From: Microbulbifer agarilyticus | Lineage (GTDB): Bacteria > Pseudomonadota > Gammaproteobacteria > Pseudomonadales > Cellvibrionaceae | NCBI RefSeq assembly: GCF_001999945.1 | Contig: NZ_CP019650.1 | Span: 186,001-250,000 of the forward strand | Direction: 5' to 3' | DNA length: 64,000 nucleotides | In this document: piece by piece, positions 8,555 to 18,531 of the stretch | Numbering within the stretch: position 1 is the first letter of the stretch | How the letters are laid out: each line of letters begins with the position of its first letter | The notes under the pieces: generated by a model | Told to the model about the DNA's origin: nothing | Databases searched by the model: none | What the model saw: the letters and a program-made list of their open reading frames with translations, nothing else | Translations under genes and position numbers: made by a program

Positions 8555-9979
8555 ATGAGTGCAACGGCGCAAACAGCAGGACCTTTAACCATTAGGGAAA
8601 AGGTCGGTTACGGCCTGGGGGATACCGCGAGCAATATCGTGTTCCAGGTGGTCATCAATTTCATGATGATCTTCTATACCGATGTATTTGGTATCTCTGC
8701 CGCGGCCGTTGGTACCTTGATGCTGGCGGTGCGCCTGTTCGATGCGGTGACTGACCCGCTGATGGGTGGCCTTGCCGACCGCACACGCAGTCGCTGGGGT
8801 CGCTATCGCCCCTGGTTGCTGTTTGCTGCGATACCTTACGGTGCTCTCGCGGTACTTGCATTCACGACGCCCGACCTGTCAGAAAACGGCAAGCTGATTT
8901 ATGCGTATGTTACCTACGCTGCATTGATGACGGTCTACACCATCATCAATATTCCATACTCCGCGCTGGGTGGGGTGATCACCGATGACCCGCGTGAACG
9001 TGCTTCGGTACAGTCTTATCGTTTCGCCATGGCGATGGTGGGTGGTGCCATTGTTACTGCATTGACCATGCCGCTGGTGCACTACTTTGCGGGCGGTGTG
9101 GATGGTGATATCGCCTGGGGCTACCAGATGACGCTGGGACTGTTGTCGGCAGTCGCAGTGATCTGTTTCATGGTGTGTTTCTGGACTACCCGCGAGCGGG
9201 TGCAGGAAGCTCCGAACACGGAGAAGAAAAGTATTGCTGCGGACCTATTTCAGCTACTCGGGAACCGCCAGTGGCTAATCATCGCCGGTGTTGCTTTCTT
9301 CCTGCTGGTGCTAGTGGCGGTACGCAGTGCGGTAACACCCTATTACGTAAAGTACTTCCTTGGCCGTGAAGACCTGGTAAGCCAGTTTATTACCGCCGGT
9401 ATGCTTGCGGCCGTCGCCGGTGCACTTCTCACCAATGTGCTCACCAAATACATGTGCAAGGTGCGGTTGTTCCAGCTCGCCAATGTGGGTGTGATTGTCT
9501 TCCACCTACTGCTGTATTTTGTGCCGGCTAATCAGCTGGTACTGGCGTTTGCGGCATTTATGCTGGCGAACTTTTGCCAGATGATCGTAGTACCGCTGAT
9601 GTTTTCCATGGTGCCGGATGCCGTGGATTATGGTGCACGCAATGGCGGCAAGAAAAATATGGCGATGGCGTTCTCTGCACATCTGCTGGTGATCAAGCTT
9701 GGCCTGGCGGTTGGTGGTGCAATGACTGGCTGGCTGCTGGCTTATTACGGGTATGTCGCCAATGAAGAGCAAACCGCTGAGGCACTTGCGGGCATCGTGG
9801 TGCTGGTTGCACTGATGCCGGTACTGTGTGCGGTAGCGAATGCGATCATTATGAAATTCTACCGGCTCACCAGTGCGGAGATGCGCGCTATTCATCGCGC
9901 CGCCGACGAAGCTGCAGACACAAATACACAACAGCGCACCGCAACCGTACAGGGCGATGGTGCGCCGGCGGCAAGTTAA
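8555..9979 (+). CDS. GPH-family sugar:cation symporter (MFS)
   Basis: 474 residues with about twelve hydrophobic segments. The N-terminus REKVGYGLGDTASNIVF and the loop AVRLFDAVTDPLMGGLADRTRSRWGRYRPW are signatures of glycoside-pentoside-hexuronide symporters such as MelB and XynP. It should import the oligosaccharide or pentose released outside the cell, driven by Na+ or H+. RBS GAGGTGAG lies just before the ATG. It sits between the GH1 gene and the second GH26-like gene, so transporter and hydrolases are expressed together. The C-terminal tail after residue 445 is hydrophilic and not conserved in type. Confidence 0.9.
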   Translation: MSATAQTAGPLTIREKVGYGLGDTASNIVFQVVINFMMIFYTDVFGISAAAVGTLMLAVRLFDAVTDPLMGGLADRTRSRWGRYRPWLLFAAIPYGALAVLAFTTPDLSENGKLIYAYVTYAALMTVYTIINIPYSALGGVITDDPRERASVQSYRFAMAMVGGAIVTALTMPLVHYFAGGVDGDIAWGYQMTLGLLSAVAVICFMVCFWTTRERVQEAPNTEKKSIAADLFQLLGNRQWLIIAGVAFFLLVLVAVRSAVTPYYVKYFLGREDLVSQFITAGMLAAVAGALLTNVLTKYMCKVRLFQLANVGVIVFHLLLYFVPANQLVLAFAAFMLANFCQMIVVPLMFSMVPDAVDYGARNGGKKNMAMAFSAHLLVIKLGLAVGGAMTGWLLAYYGYVANEEQTAEALAGIVVLVALMPVLCAVANAIIMKFYRLTSAEMRAIHRAADEAADTNTQQRTATVQGDGAPAAS

Positions 9980-9998
9980 TCCACAGGGGGAACAGGGA

Positions 9999-11231
9999 AT
10001 GGTTGGGACGAGCAAGAAACGCCGCAATTTGCTGTTTGCTACGGCGATCAGTGCCGCAGCAATGGCGATTGGTATCGGTGCCAGTGTCGGGGTGAGTTCG
10101 GGCGCCTGGGCCTTAATGGAAAAGCCAGCCGTGGCAGCGGAACAAGAACCGTATTCCCGCTATGAGCCGCTCGACGATAAAGTCTTGGTTGTGGCGGGGC
10201 AGACCCTGGCCGCAACCCGTGCTTACTACCAGCTTACGGAAAAGGAACTGGTACCGCGACCAGCAGGCTTTACCGATTACATCTCCTATCAGGTAGGCAA
10301 TAAATACCCGAAGTTTGCCCCGGATTACCCGCAAAGTTATCAGGGCAATGACGGCCTGTTGAATGCGACCAACTGGGGCGGAGGCGAGCAGTGTACAGAT
10401 TGCTTGTTACACGAGCCGGGCTATGAAGAAGCGGTGATCGCTATCGGTATGTACATCGGCGGCCCACTTGGCGAGAACGGTGAGGTGTGTACCGCCAAGG
10501 AACACTGTAATACTGCGCGGATTGCCAATGGTGACCTGGACCATTTGCTGCGGGATTTTGCTGGCTGGCTGAATCAGCTGGGCGAGCGCCCGGTGTTATT
10601 GCGTATTGGTTACGAGTTTGACGGTTCCTGGAATGGCTACGACCCACAGCAGTATCAGGCGGCGTTCAAACATATTCGCCGCTTCCTGGAAAAGCAGGGT
10701 GTGGATAACGTGGCATACGTGCTGCAGTCGTTCGGCTATGCCAGTTATGAAACCATGCAAAATTTCTATCCGGAGGCGGATCAAGACGGTCCGTACGTAG
10801 ACTGGATTGGCTATTCCTATTTCACCAATACGAATGCCATTGTAGGAAAACAGGAGCTGCGTTTTGCACGCGAGCGGGGGCACAAAGTTTTTATCGCCGA
10901 AGTTACGCCGCATACCGGCGACTGCGCCAAACAGATCGATGTTGTCAAAGCGCCGGCACAAGCAAAGCAGTGGATAGAAACCTTCGACCAGCATGTGCGC
11001 GATAATCGCGATGTAGTCCGTGCGATTTCCTATATCAATGCGCGCTGGAATGACAGTGAGTACTCGCCAATGTGGAGCCAGCAGATGGACCATAATTGCC
11101 CGGGCTACTTCGCGAATTCCAATGCACGGTTGAACGATAATCTGGATGTGGCGGAGTTCTGGGGCGAGAAAATGGCTGCGCCGATGTACTTGAATGGCGA
11201 GGCTAACCTCTACAGTAAGCTGCGTAAGTAA
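9999..11231 (+). CDS. Secreted GH26-like endo-glycanase (candidate beta-1,3-xylanase)
   Basis: The ATG at 9999 with the RBS-like CAGGGGGAACAGG is preferred over starts inside the symporter gene, and gives 410 residues. A signal peptide is present (KKRRNLLFATAISAAAMAIG, cleavage after about 47). Acid/base Glu206 lies in RIGYEFDGSWNGYD and the probable nucleophile Glu301 in VFIAEVTPHTG, with DWIGYSYF between. It is a paralogue of the lipoprotein at 3074-4354 but has extra cysteines (QCTDC, GEVCTAKEHC) that may form disulfides. It should attack the polymer outside the cytoplasm while its paralogue works on the membrane. The specificity is inferred from the xylose genes beside it. Confidence 0.68.
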   Translation: MVGTSKKRRNLLFATAISAAAMAIGIGASVGVSSGAWALMEKPAVAAEQEPYSRYEPLDDKVLVVAGQTLAATRAYYQLTEKELVPRPAGFTDYISYQVGNKYPKFAPDYPQSYQGNDGLLNATNWGGGEQCTDCLLHEPGYEEAVIAIGMYIGGPLGENGEVCTAKEHCNTARIANGDLDHLLRDFAGWLNQLGERPVLLRIGYEFDGSWNGYDPQQYQAAFKHIRRFLEKQGVDNVAYVLQSFGYASYETMQNFYPEADQDGPYVDWIGYSYFTNTNAIVGKQELRFARERGHKVFIAEVTPHTGDCAKQIDVVKAPAQAKQWIETFDQHVRDNRDVVRAISYINARWNDSEYSPMWSQQMDHNCPGYFANSNARLNDNLDVAEFWGEKMAAPMYLNGEANLYSKLRK

Positions 11232-11403
11232 TCTTTACACTGGCGTGTGGCGGTTCGCATCAAGCGAATCGTCATGCCCCGGAACCTCTCCTCTTCGTTC
11301 GATATACTCCTTCCTTAAGCTCCACAAAATGTCCCTCGCGCTCCAGGTATTTCGTCTGAAAACGGGCGGAGTGTTTGCATTCCTTCTTTGCTAATTCTCA
11401 GGC

Positions 11404-11428
11404 AAAAAAAGGCCCGCAAATGCGGGCC
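11404..11428 (-). terminator. Terminator of the tal-xylB-xylA operon
   Basis: A perfect stem GGCCCGCA/TGCGGGCC (11411-11428) with a two-base loop is followed, on the minus strand, by seven T. It lies 36 bases past the xylA stop, between convergent genes. Confidence 0.85.
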
Positions 11429-11463
11429 AAACTAGAGTCATCTGACGTTGACGGGAAAATCAA

Positions 11464-12801
11464 TCAAATGTACTGATTGATGAGGTTCTCATAGAGTTCT
11501 TGCTTGCCGCTGATCGGACGCGGCTCACCGTTTTCTACGGCCAGGTTGCGCAGGTCGCTGAGATTCAGTTTGCCTTCGGTAAAGGCCTTGCCATTACCCT
11601 CGTCGAAGCTGGCGTAGCGCTGTTGCTTCCAGCTCTGGTAAGGGGAATCGTTGATAATCTTGTGGGCGATTTCCAGGCCGCGGGCGAATGCATCCATCCC
11701 GCCGATATGGCCAATGAAGATATCTTCCATGTCTACGGATTCGCGGCGAACCTTGGCATCGAAATTCAGGCCGCCGGACTTGAAGCCGCCGTTTTCCAGT
11801 ACCACCATCATGCCGTGTACTGCGTCGTAGATATCGGTGGGGAACTGGTCGGTGTCCCAACCATTCTGGTAGTCACCGCGGTTGGCATCGATAGAGCCCA
11901 GCATGTCCGCGTCGGCACACATCTGTAGCTCGTGTGCGAAGGTGTGGCCGGCAAGGGTCGCGTGGTTGGCTTCGATGTTGAGTTTGAAATCTTTGTCCAG
12001 GCCGTGGTGACGCAGGAAGCCGATTACGGTTTGCGCGTCAAAGTCGTACTGGTGCTTGGTCGGTTCCATGGGCTTGGGTTCGATCAGGAAGTCACCCTTG
12101 AAGCCAATGGAGCGGCCGTAGTCACGGGCCATAGTGAGGAAGCGCGCGAGGTTTTCCTGCTCACGTTTGGTGTTGGCGTTCTGCAGGCAAATATAGCCTT
12201 CACGGCCACCCCAAAATACGTAGTTTTCACCGCCCAAAGCGACGGTCGCATCCAGCGCGGCTTTAACCTGACTGCCGGCATAGGCAACAACATCGAAGTT
12301 CGGGTTGGTGGAAGCACCATTCATGTAGCGCGGGTTGGAGAACACGTTGGCGGTACCCCACAGCAGTTTCATGCCGGTCGCTTTCTGACGCTCAGCCGCC
12401 AGTTCAACAAGCTTTGCCAGGTTGCTTTCGGTCTCGAGAACGGTGCTGCCCTCCGGTGACATATCGATATCGTGGAAGCAGTAGTAGGGCACCCCGATTT
12501 TGGTGAAGAATTCAAACGCGGCGTCCATACGCTGTTGTGCAGCGGTCATTGCATCTGCAGCATCATCCCACGCAAATACCTGGGTGTTCGGACCGAATGG
12601 ATCCGCACCTTTGCCACAGAAAGTGTGCCAATAGCACGCTGCGAAACGCAGGTGCTCTTCCATGGTTTTGCCACCGATTACCTTTTTGGCATCATAAAAT
12701 TTGAATGCCAGTGGGTTATCGGATTCACGGCCCTCAAATTGGATCTGGCCAATTTCCGGGAAGTATTCTTTATTGCCAACAAAAAGGTTTCTGCTCATCA
12801 T
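11464..12801 (-). CDS. xylA: Xylose isomerase
   Basis: 445 residues, the usual length for the long (class II) bacterial form. It interconverts D-xylose and D-xylulose in the cytoplasm. Signature segments are VFWGGREGY, the metal-binding stretch [28 protein letters not shown] with the ring-opening histidine environment, and [20 protein letters not shown]. It is the last gene of the tal-xylB-xylA operon, 20 bases after xylB, and a terminator follows it. It completes the pathway from the GH43 product xylose to xylulose 5-phosphate. Confidence 0.97.
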   Translation of the reverse strand: MMSRNLFVGNKEYFPEIGQIQFEGRESDNPLAFKFYDAKKVIGGKTMEEHLRFAACYWHTFCGKGADPFGPNTQVFAWDDAADAMTAAQQRMDAAFEFFTKIGVPYYCFHDIDMSPEGSTVLETESNLAKLVELAAERQKATGMKLLWGTANVFSNPRYMNGASTNPNFDVVAYAGSQVKAALDATVALGGENYVFWGGREGYICLQNANTKREQENLARFLTMARDYGRSIGFKGDFLIEPKPMEPTKHQYDFDAQTVIGFLRHHGLDKDFKLNIEANHATLAGHTFAHELQMCADADMLGSIDANRGDYQNGWDTDQFPTDIYDAVHGMMVVLENGGFKSGGLNFDAKVRRESVDMEDIFIGHIGGMDAFARGLEIAHKIINDSPYQSWKQQRYASFDEGNGKAFTEGKLNLSDLRNLAVENGEPRPISGKQELYENLINQYI

Positions 12802-12821
12802 GTTCTCCAGAATTATTCGAC

Positions 12822-14312
12822 TTATTGAACGCTCGGATACTGCTGGCTGAGCAGTTCCAGGTAGTTTTGGTAGTGGGTTTGATAGGCACTGGCGGAGTCT
12901 GCCTGTGGCTGACAGCCGAGGTTTTCATCCAGTGCAATGTGTTCACTAAGTTGCACGGACGAAGTGTTATCGTCACTGCAGGCCCACAGGGCTTGCAGGG
13001 CAGCACCGAAGGCAGCGCCTTCCTGTTGCGCGGGTACTTCAACGGGCAAGTTGAAAACGTCCGCGACCATCTGCCGCCAGTGCGGGCTTTTGGCACCGCC
13101 ACCAGTGAGGCGAATGGCAGTAAATTCCTGTCCCGCACGGGCGAACGCATCAAGGCCGCGGCGCAGGGTGAAGGTGGCTCCTTCCATCGCGGCGCGATAC
13201 AGGTTTGCCGGTGTGGCGTTGCTGGCGGTTACACCGTGCAGGCTGGCCTCGGCGTGCGGCAGGTTGGGGACTCTCTCGCCGTTGTAAAACGGCAGGCTGG
13301 TTACGCCACCGGCGCCCGCTTGCGATTGCGCCAGTAGTTCTTCGCACTCGGGGATGGATTTTCCCAACGCATTTCGCGTGATTTCGGTTGCCACGGTGCA
13401 GTTCATGGTGCACAGCAAAGGTAGCCAACCGCCAGACGAAGAACAGAATGCTGCCAGGTCGCCCTGGGGATCAATGGCGGGCTTGCCACTATAAGCGAAC
13501 AGCGTGCCGGAGGTGCCAAGGCTCATGGTCAGTACACCGGGGGCAACCGAGCCGGTGCCGAATGCCGCCATCATGTTGTCGCCACCGCCGCTGGAAACCA
13601 TTACATCACTTGGCAGGCCATAAGCTTGCGCTGCTTCCGCACTCAACGGTGTGGTTGCATTGGCTTCAACAAATGGCGGTAACAGGGGCAGTAGGTCGCG
13701 CTCCGGGTCCATGGCGGAGAGCATTTCGCGGTCGTATTCCTGGCGCAGAATATTCAGGTAGCCGGTACCGGAAGCATCACCGTGTTCGGTAAAGATTTCC
13801 CCGGTGAGGTGAAAGTTCAGGTAATCGTGCGGCAGCACAATATGTGCAAGCTCGGCGTAGACCTCAGGTTTGTTGTTTTTCAGCCACACGACTTTGGGCG
13901 CAGTGTAGCCGGGCAGGATCGGATTACCGACGGCGTCGATACAGCGCTCAGCGCCACCAAAGCGCGCGGTAATTTCTTCGCATTCGGCGATGGTGCTGGT
14001 GTCGCACCAGAGTTTCACCGGCGCGATGACTTCACCCTGTTGGTTTAATGGCACAAAGCCGTGCTGCTGTCCGGAAACGCCGATACCGCGTACCCGGCTT
14101 TTGATGTCTGCCGGCAGTTCGCTCATGCACTGGCGCAGGGCGTCCAGCCACCACTCGGCGAGTTGCTCGCGCGTGCCGTCCTCATCACTGATTAATTCCA
14201 GCGGCGCGGCGCAAACGTGCAGAATCTGTTTGCTGTCACCGTCGTAGGCCAGCAGTTTCAGGCTCTGGGTACCGGCGTCGATACCCAGGAAGACGTTTTT
14301 GGAGCTGGCCAT
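12822..14312 (-). CDS. xylB: Xylulokinase
   Basis: 496 residues of the FGGY kinase family. The N-terminal ATPase lobe starts with [17 protein letters not shown], followed by [12 protein letters not shown] (substrate site), [12 protein letters not shown] and [14 protein letters not shown] in the second lobe. It phosphorylates D-xylulose to xylulose 5-phosphate for the pentose phosphate pathway. The start codon overlaps the tal stop by one base (TAATG), which indicates translational coupling. Confidence 0.96.
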   Translation of the reverse strand: MASSKNVFLGIDAGTQSLKLLAYDGDSKQILHVCAAPLELISDEDGTREQLAEWWLDALRQCMSELPADIKSRVRGIGVSGQQHGFVPLNQQGEVIAPVKLWCDTSTIAECEEITARFGGAERCIDAVGNPILPGYTAPKVVWLKNNKPEVYAELAHIVLPHDYLNFHLTGEIFTEHGDASGTGYLNILRQEYDREMLSAMDPERDLLPLLPPFVEANATTPLSAEAAQAYGLPSDVMVSSGGGDNMMAAFGTGSVAPGVLTMSLGTSGTLFAYSGKPAIDPQGDLAAFCSSSGGWLPLLCTMNCTVATEITRNALGKSIPECEELLAQSQAGAGGVTSLPFYNGERVPNLPHAEASLHGVTASNATPANLYRAAMEGATFTLRRGLDAFARAGQEFTAIRLTGGGAKSPHWRQMVADVFNLPVEVPAQQEGAAFGAALQALWACSDDNTSSVQLSEHIALDENLGCQPQADSASAYQTHYQNYLELLSQQYPSVQ

Positions 14313-15277
14313 TACGCGGTCTCCGCACTCTTGGCGCGGGCTTCCAGCTGGCGCTCCAGGGCGATTTGATCGACCACAAATTTGCGAATGCCCTCGCCAA
14401 GCTTTTCGTGCGCCATGGCGTCGTCATTGTGGGCAAAACGGAATTCGCTTTCGCTCATGGCCGCATCGGTTTTGCTGGCGGAGACTGGGGTCAATGCACG
14501 GGGCAGTTCGCCGCTATCGTCGGCAAGCTGGGCCAGCAGGTCGGGGCTGATGGTCAGGCTGTCGCAGCCGGCCAGTGCTTCAATCTGCCCGGTGTTGCGG
14601 AAGCTCGCACCCATTACGGTGGTGTCGTAGCCGTGCTCCTTGTAGTACTGGTAAATACGGCGCACTGACTGCACACCGGGATCTTCTTCCGGGGCATAGG
14701 CCGTGGCATCGGTATTCTGCAGGTACCAGTCGAGAATGCGGCCGACGAAGGGTGAAATCAGGGTGACACCGGCATCGGCGCAGGCGCGTGCCTGGGCGAA
14801 GCTAAACAACAGGGTCAGGTTGCAGTGCACACCTTCGCGCTCGAGGACTTCTGCTGCTTTGATGCCTTCCCAGGTGGAGGCAACCTTGATCAGCACGCGC
14901 TCAGGCGCTACACCCATCTGCGCGTACAGGTCCATCAGGCGACGTGCGCGCTCGAGGGTGGCAGCGGTGTCGAAAGACAGGCGCGCGTCCACTTCCGTGG
15001 AGATGCGGCCCGGGACAATTTGCAGAATTTCGCGGCCGATGCTGGCGGCCAGGTGATCACAACACAGTGCCTTCTGCTCGTCGCTGCTGCCACCCTGGGC
15101 ACTGGCGAAGGCAATGGCCTGGTCAATCAGGGATGCGTATTCCGTCTGCTGTGCGGCCTTGAGCAGCAGCGAGGGGTTGGTGGTGGCATCCAGCGGGGTA
15201 AACTGGCGAATGGCGTTGATATCACCGGTATCGGCTACCACGGCGATCATGGCCCGCAGCTGACTGAGCTTATCCAT
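14312..15277 (-). CDS. tal: Transaldolase
   Basis: 321 residues, of the TalB length and type. The Schiff-base lysine is Lys131 in [11 protein letters not shown], and [16 protein letters not shown] near the N-terminus and [20 protein letters not shown] near the end are family signatures. It moves a dihydroxyacetone unit between sugar phosphates in the non-oxidative pentose phosphate pathway. As first gene of the xylB-xylA operon it is probably a catabolic, pentose-induced copy that handles the extra flux from xylose. Two LacI-type operators lie upstream. Confidence 0.95.
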   Translation of the reverse strand: MDKLSQLRAMIAVVADTGDINAIRQFTPLDATTNPSLLLKAAQQTEYASLIDQAIAFASAQGGSSDEQKALCCDHLAASIGREILQIVPGRISTEVDARLSFDTAATLERARRLMDLYAQMGVAPERVLIKVASTWEGIKAAEVLEREGVHCNLTLLFSFAQARACADAGVTLISPFVGRILDWYLQNTDATAYAPEEDPGVQSVRRIYQYYKEHGYDTTVMGASFRNTGQIEALAGCDSLTISPDLLAQLADDSGELPRALTPVSASKTDAAMSESEFRFAHNDDAMAHEKLGEGIRKFVVDQIALERQLEARAKSAETA

Positions 15278-15360
15278 AGTCGTTTTACTTCCCCATCATC
15301 GATCGCGCCGTCACTGGCGTCATTTATGTTGTCGTTCTAGTGTGAAACCTGAAACACATA

Positions 15361-15376
15361 ATGTAAACGTTTACAT
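15361..15376. promoter_or_regulatory. Palindromic LacI-type operator upstream of tal
   Basis: ATGTAAACGTTTACAT is a perfect 16-base palindrome with the central CG typical of LacI-family operators. It lies 84 bases upstream of the tal start and could overlap the operon promoter. No LacI-family gene is present in the window. Confidence 0.7.
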
Positions 15377-15440
15377 TTGAGGCTAGTGTGCCTCAGCGGG
15401 AGAAAGAATGCCAGTGTTGTATCGTTGGGAATGTAACGGG

Positions 15441-15456
15441 AGTAAACGATTACATT
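15441..15456. promoter_or_regulatory. Second LacI-type operator upstream of tal
   Basis: AGTAAACGATTACATT repeats the operator at 15361 with 12 of 14 core positions kept and the centre CG intact. The centre-to-centre distance is about 80 bases, which would permit looping by a tetrameric repressor. The rest of the gap 15278-15611 holds no gene; it includes a GC-rich 9-bp stem at 15541-15564 without a T run, perhaps the end of the opp transcript. Confidence 0.6.
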
Positions 15457-15611
15457 ATGGGCGGCATAATAGCCTGAATGTGGGGTAGGGGATCTGCGGT
15501 GGGGGCTGTCGGTCGGGAAGGTGCTGTTTGGGCAGGTTGGGGCCGCGCCGGGGATGGCGCGGCCTATTTAGCCCATTCAGCCCACTTGGCTTGGTACTAA
15601 CGAGGGTTAGA

Positions 15612-16619
15612 TCACACGGCCTGTAGCGCATCCAGGCGCAGGCAGGCACTCCGGTGATCGGCAGTCCCGCTGAGGCTGGGCACCTGCTCGGCACAGCCTG
15701 CGTCCGCATGGGGGCAGCGAGTGCGGAACACGCAGCCACTGGGCGGATTGATGGGGGACGGTAGCTCGCCTTCCAGCAGCTGGATGTCTTTGTCCTTCTC
15801 AATATTGGGGTCCGGAATCGGCACCGCCGACATCAGCGCCTGGGTGTACGGGTGCTGGGGATCGGCGAACAGCGCATCCGCGGTTCCCACTTCCACGGCA
15901 TTACCCAAGTACATCACCACCACGCGGTCGGAGATGTGTTTTACCACCGACAGGTCGTGGGCAATAAAGATCAGCGACAGGTTCATTTCCCGCTGCAACT
16001 GCTTGAGCAGGTTGACCACCTGCGCCTGAATGGAAACATCCAGCGCGGATACCGGCTCATCACAGATGATCAGCTTCGGCTCCAGGATCAGTGCACGCGC
16101 AATACCGATACGCTGGCACTGGCCGCCGGAGAATTCGTGGGGGTAGCGGTTGACCAGGTTGGGCAGCAGGCCCACCTTCATCATCATCGCTTGTACCCGG
16201 TCACTGACTTCCTGCTTGGGAATGTCTGGGCGCAGGGTGCGCAGGGGTTCGGCAATAATGTCGCCGATGGTCATACGCGGGTTCAGGGAAGCCAGCGGAT
16301 CCTGGAAGATCATCTGGATATCCGAGCGGGTCGCGCGCAGCGCCTTGTCGTCCAGCTCAGTGAGGTCCTGACCCAGCCACAGCACGTTGCCTTCGGTGGC
16401 CTTGATCAGGCCGATGATCGCCCGTGCCAGGGTGGACTTTCCACAGCCGGATTCGCCCACCACACCCAGGGTCTCACCCGCATACAGTTGCAGGTCGACT
16501 CCGTTCACCGCTTTCAGGTTGGCTGGCTTGGTCCAGGGCCAGGCATTTTCCTTCTTGATCTGGAAATGCACTTTCAGGTCCTGCACATCCAGCAGCAATT
16601 CTTTTTCTGCAACAGTCAT
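15612..16619 (-). CDS. oppF: Oligopeptide ABC transporter ATP-binding protein OppF
   Basis: 335 residues. The ABC motifs are complete: Walker A GESGCGKSTLAR, signature FSGGQCQRIGIAR, Walker B KLIICDEPVSALD. The C-terminal extension with CVFRTRCPHADAGC carries the cysteine motif of the Opp/Dpp family, thought to bind an iron-sulfur cluster in some members. With OppD it powers peptide uptake. The start overlaps the oppD stop by one base. It is the last gene of oppA-B-C-D-F. Dipeptide (Dpp) specificity cannot be excluded. Confidence 0.92.
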   Translation of the reverse strand: MTVAEKELLLDVQDLKVHFQIKKENAWPWTKPANLKAVNGVDLQLYAGETLGVVGESGCGKSTLARAIIGLIKATEGNVLWLGQDLTELDDKALRATRSDIQMIFQDPLASLNPRMTIGDIIAEPLRTLRPDIPKQEVSDRVQAMMMKVGLLPNLVNRYPHEFSGGQCQRIGIARALILEPKLIICDEPVSALDVSIQAQVVNLLKQLQREMNLSLIFIAHDLSVVKHISDRVVVMYLGNAVEVGTADALFADPQHPYTQALMSAVPIPDPNIEKDKDIQLLEGELPSPINPPSGCVFRTRCPHADAGCAEQVPSLSGTADHRSACLRLDALQAV

Positions 16620-17596
16620 TAGCTGGCCTCCAGAATCTGATTGGCATCTGCATGGCAGGCACGCAGGCGTTCGGCATCAAAATTGTGCAGTGCCGGCGCC
16701 TCGTGGCGGCAGCGGTCCTGCACCCGGTGGCAGCGTTCCTGGAACGGGCAGCCGGTAGGGAGGCTTAACAGGTTAGGTGGGTTGCCGGGAATGGTCGGCA
16801 GCTCTTCGCCGACGCTGTCCAGCCGTGGAATGGCTTTGAGTAGGCCTTCGCTATAGGGGTGGGTTGGGCGATAAAAAATATCGTCCGCGCTGCCGTACTC
16901 CATGGTGCGGCCGGCGTACATTACCAGCACCTTGTCACAAGCGCCGGCAACAACGCCCAGGTCATGGGTGATCATGATAATGGCGGTGTTGAAGTCGCGC
17001 TTCAGTTCGTTCAGCAGCGCCAGGATCTGTGCCTGTACGGTAACGTCCAGAGCCGTGGTCGGCTCGTCGGCAATCAGCAGTTCCGGGCTGCACAACAGCG
17101 CCATGGCAATCATCACGCGCTGGCGCATACCACCGGAAAATTCGTGCGGGTACATGTTGAGGCGCTTTTGCGCTTCAGGAATTTTTACCGCATCCAGCAT
17201 GCGCACTGCTTCCGCGAGTGCTTCTTTCTTGCTCATGCCCTTGTGCTTCACCAGCACCTCGGCCAGCTGATTCCCCACTTTCATATAGGGGTTCAGAGAG
17301 GTCATCGGGTCCTGGAAAATCATCGCGATTTGTTCTGCGCGAATCTTGTTGAGTTCGCGCTCCGGCAAGCCGAGGATTTCCTGCCCCTTGAACTTGGCGC
17401 TGCCACTGACGATGCCATTCTTTGCCAGCAAACCCATCATGGAAAACACGGTCTGGGTTTTACCCGAGCCGGACTCGCCAACGATGCCCAGGGTTTCACC
17501 GGCGTTCAGCGAGAAGTTCAGGTTGTTGACGGCGGTTACCGCCCCTTCCGGCGTGGTGAATTCCACGCGCAGGTCTTTCACATTCAATAAAGTCAT
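16619..17596 (-). CDS. oppD: Oligopeptide ABC transporter ATP-binding protein OppD
   Basis: 325 residues. Walker A GESGSGKTQTVF, signature FSGGMRQRVMIAM and Walker B LLIADEPTTALD are all present, as is the cysteine-containing tail CPFQERCHRVQDRC. It is the second ATPase of the peptide importer and pairs with OppF. It is 11 bases after oppC and coupled to oppF by a TAATG overlap. Paralogy with its neighbour is evident in the parallel arrangement of motifs. Confidence 0.93.
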   Translation of the reverse strand: MTLLNVKDLRVEFTTPEGAVTAVNNLNFSLNAGETLGIVGESGSGKTQTVFSMMGLLAKNGIVSGSAKFKGQEILGLPERELNKIRAEQIAMIFQDPMTSLNPYMKVGNQLAEVLVKHKGMSKKEALAEAVRMLDAVKIPEAQKRLNMYPHEFSGGMRQRVMIAMALLCSPELLIADEPTTALDVTVQAQILALLNELKRDFNTAIIMITHDLGVVAGACDKVLVMYAGRTMEYGSADDIFYRPTHPYSEGLLKAIPRLDSVGEELPTIPGNPPNLLSLPTGCPFQERCHRVQDRCRHEAPALHNFDAERLRACHADANQILEAS

Positions 17597-17607
17597 GGCG
17601 CAGCTCC

Positions 17608-18516
17608 TTAGCGATCTTTCGGGTCCAGCGCATCGCGCAGGCCGTCGCCGATAAAGTTAAAACAGAACAGGGTGGTGACCATAAATACGGCCGGCACAAT
17701 CAATTGCCACAGGGCAATTTCCATGGTCTGCGCGCCTTCGTTCAACAGTGAGCCCCAGGAGGTCATCGGCTCCTGTACACCCAGGCCGAGGAAGCTGAGG
17801 AAAGATTCAAACAGGATCATCTGCGGGACCAGCAGCGTTGCATACACCGCAACAATACCGAGCACGTTAGGCACGATGTGGCGGGTGATCATCGCCCACT
17901 TGGAAACACCGTACACGGTGGCCGCCTCGACAAATTCCTTGCCCTTGATGCTCAGGGTCTGGCCGCGCACGATACGCGCCATATCCAGCCAGCTCACCGC
18001 ACCAATGGCGATAAAGATCAGCAGGATATTGCGACCGAAGAATGTCACCAGCAGGATGACGAAGAACATAAACGGGAAGGAATAAAGGATTTCCAGGGTA
18101 CGCATCATCACGCGGTCGGTACGGCCGCCGACAAAACCGGCAGTGGCGCCGTACAGGGTGCCGATCAATACCGCCACCAGTGCACCCATTACGCCGACCA
18201 TCAGCGAGATACGCCCGCCCATGGCGGTGCGCACAAACAGGTCGCGACCGAGGGAGTCGGTACCGAAGAAATGGCCACTGGCCATTGATGGAGCCGCGTG
18301 CATTGCCCCCCAGTCAACATCGTCAAATGCGAATTGGCTGAGCATTGGCCCGGCAAAAACAAACAGAGTAACAAACCCGAGGATCACCAGGCTGGTGAGT
18401 GCGGCGCGGTTATTGAAGAAACGACGGCGGGCGTCGTCCCACAAGCTACGGCCCTTGACTTCCAGTTGCCCGGAAAAGTTTTCGACCGCTTCTTTATTGG
18501 CTGTTGTGGATAACAT
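17608..18516 (-). CDS. oppC: Oligopeptide ABC transporter permease OppC
   Basis: 302 residues. An N-terminal cytoplasmic stretch with a first membrane helix (LTSLVILGFVTLFVFAG) is followed by the FGTDSLGRDLFVR segment diagnostic of OppC/DppC, and then about five more helices. The EAA-loop that contacts the ATPases reads EAATVYGVSKWAMITRHIVP. It forms the membrane channel with OppB. The gene starts 15 bases after oppB ends. Confidence 0.93.
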   Translation of the reverse strand: MLSTTANKEAVENFSGQLEVKGRSLWDDARRRFFNNRAALTSLVILGFVTLFVFAGPMLSQFAFDDVDWGAMHAAPSMASGHFFGTDSLGRDLFVRTAMGGRISLMVGVMGALVAVLIGTLYGATAGFVGGRTDRVMMRTLEILYSFPFMFFVILLVTFFGRNILLIFIAIGAVSWLDMARIVRGQTLSIKGKEFVEAATVYGVSKWAMITRHIVPNVLGIVAVYATLLVPQMILFESFLSFLGLGVQEPMTSWGSLLNEGAQTMEIALWQLIVPAVFMVTTLFCFNFIGDGLRDALDPKDR

Positions 18517-18531
18517 CTCGTAAGCCTCTTG

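Noticed and set aside
14312..15340. Plus-strand frames opposite tal as possible regulator genes
   Set aside because: No helix-turn-helix pattern or RBS; tal itself is unmistakable on the minus strand.
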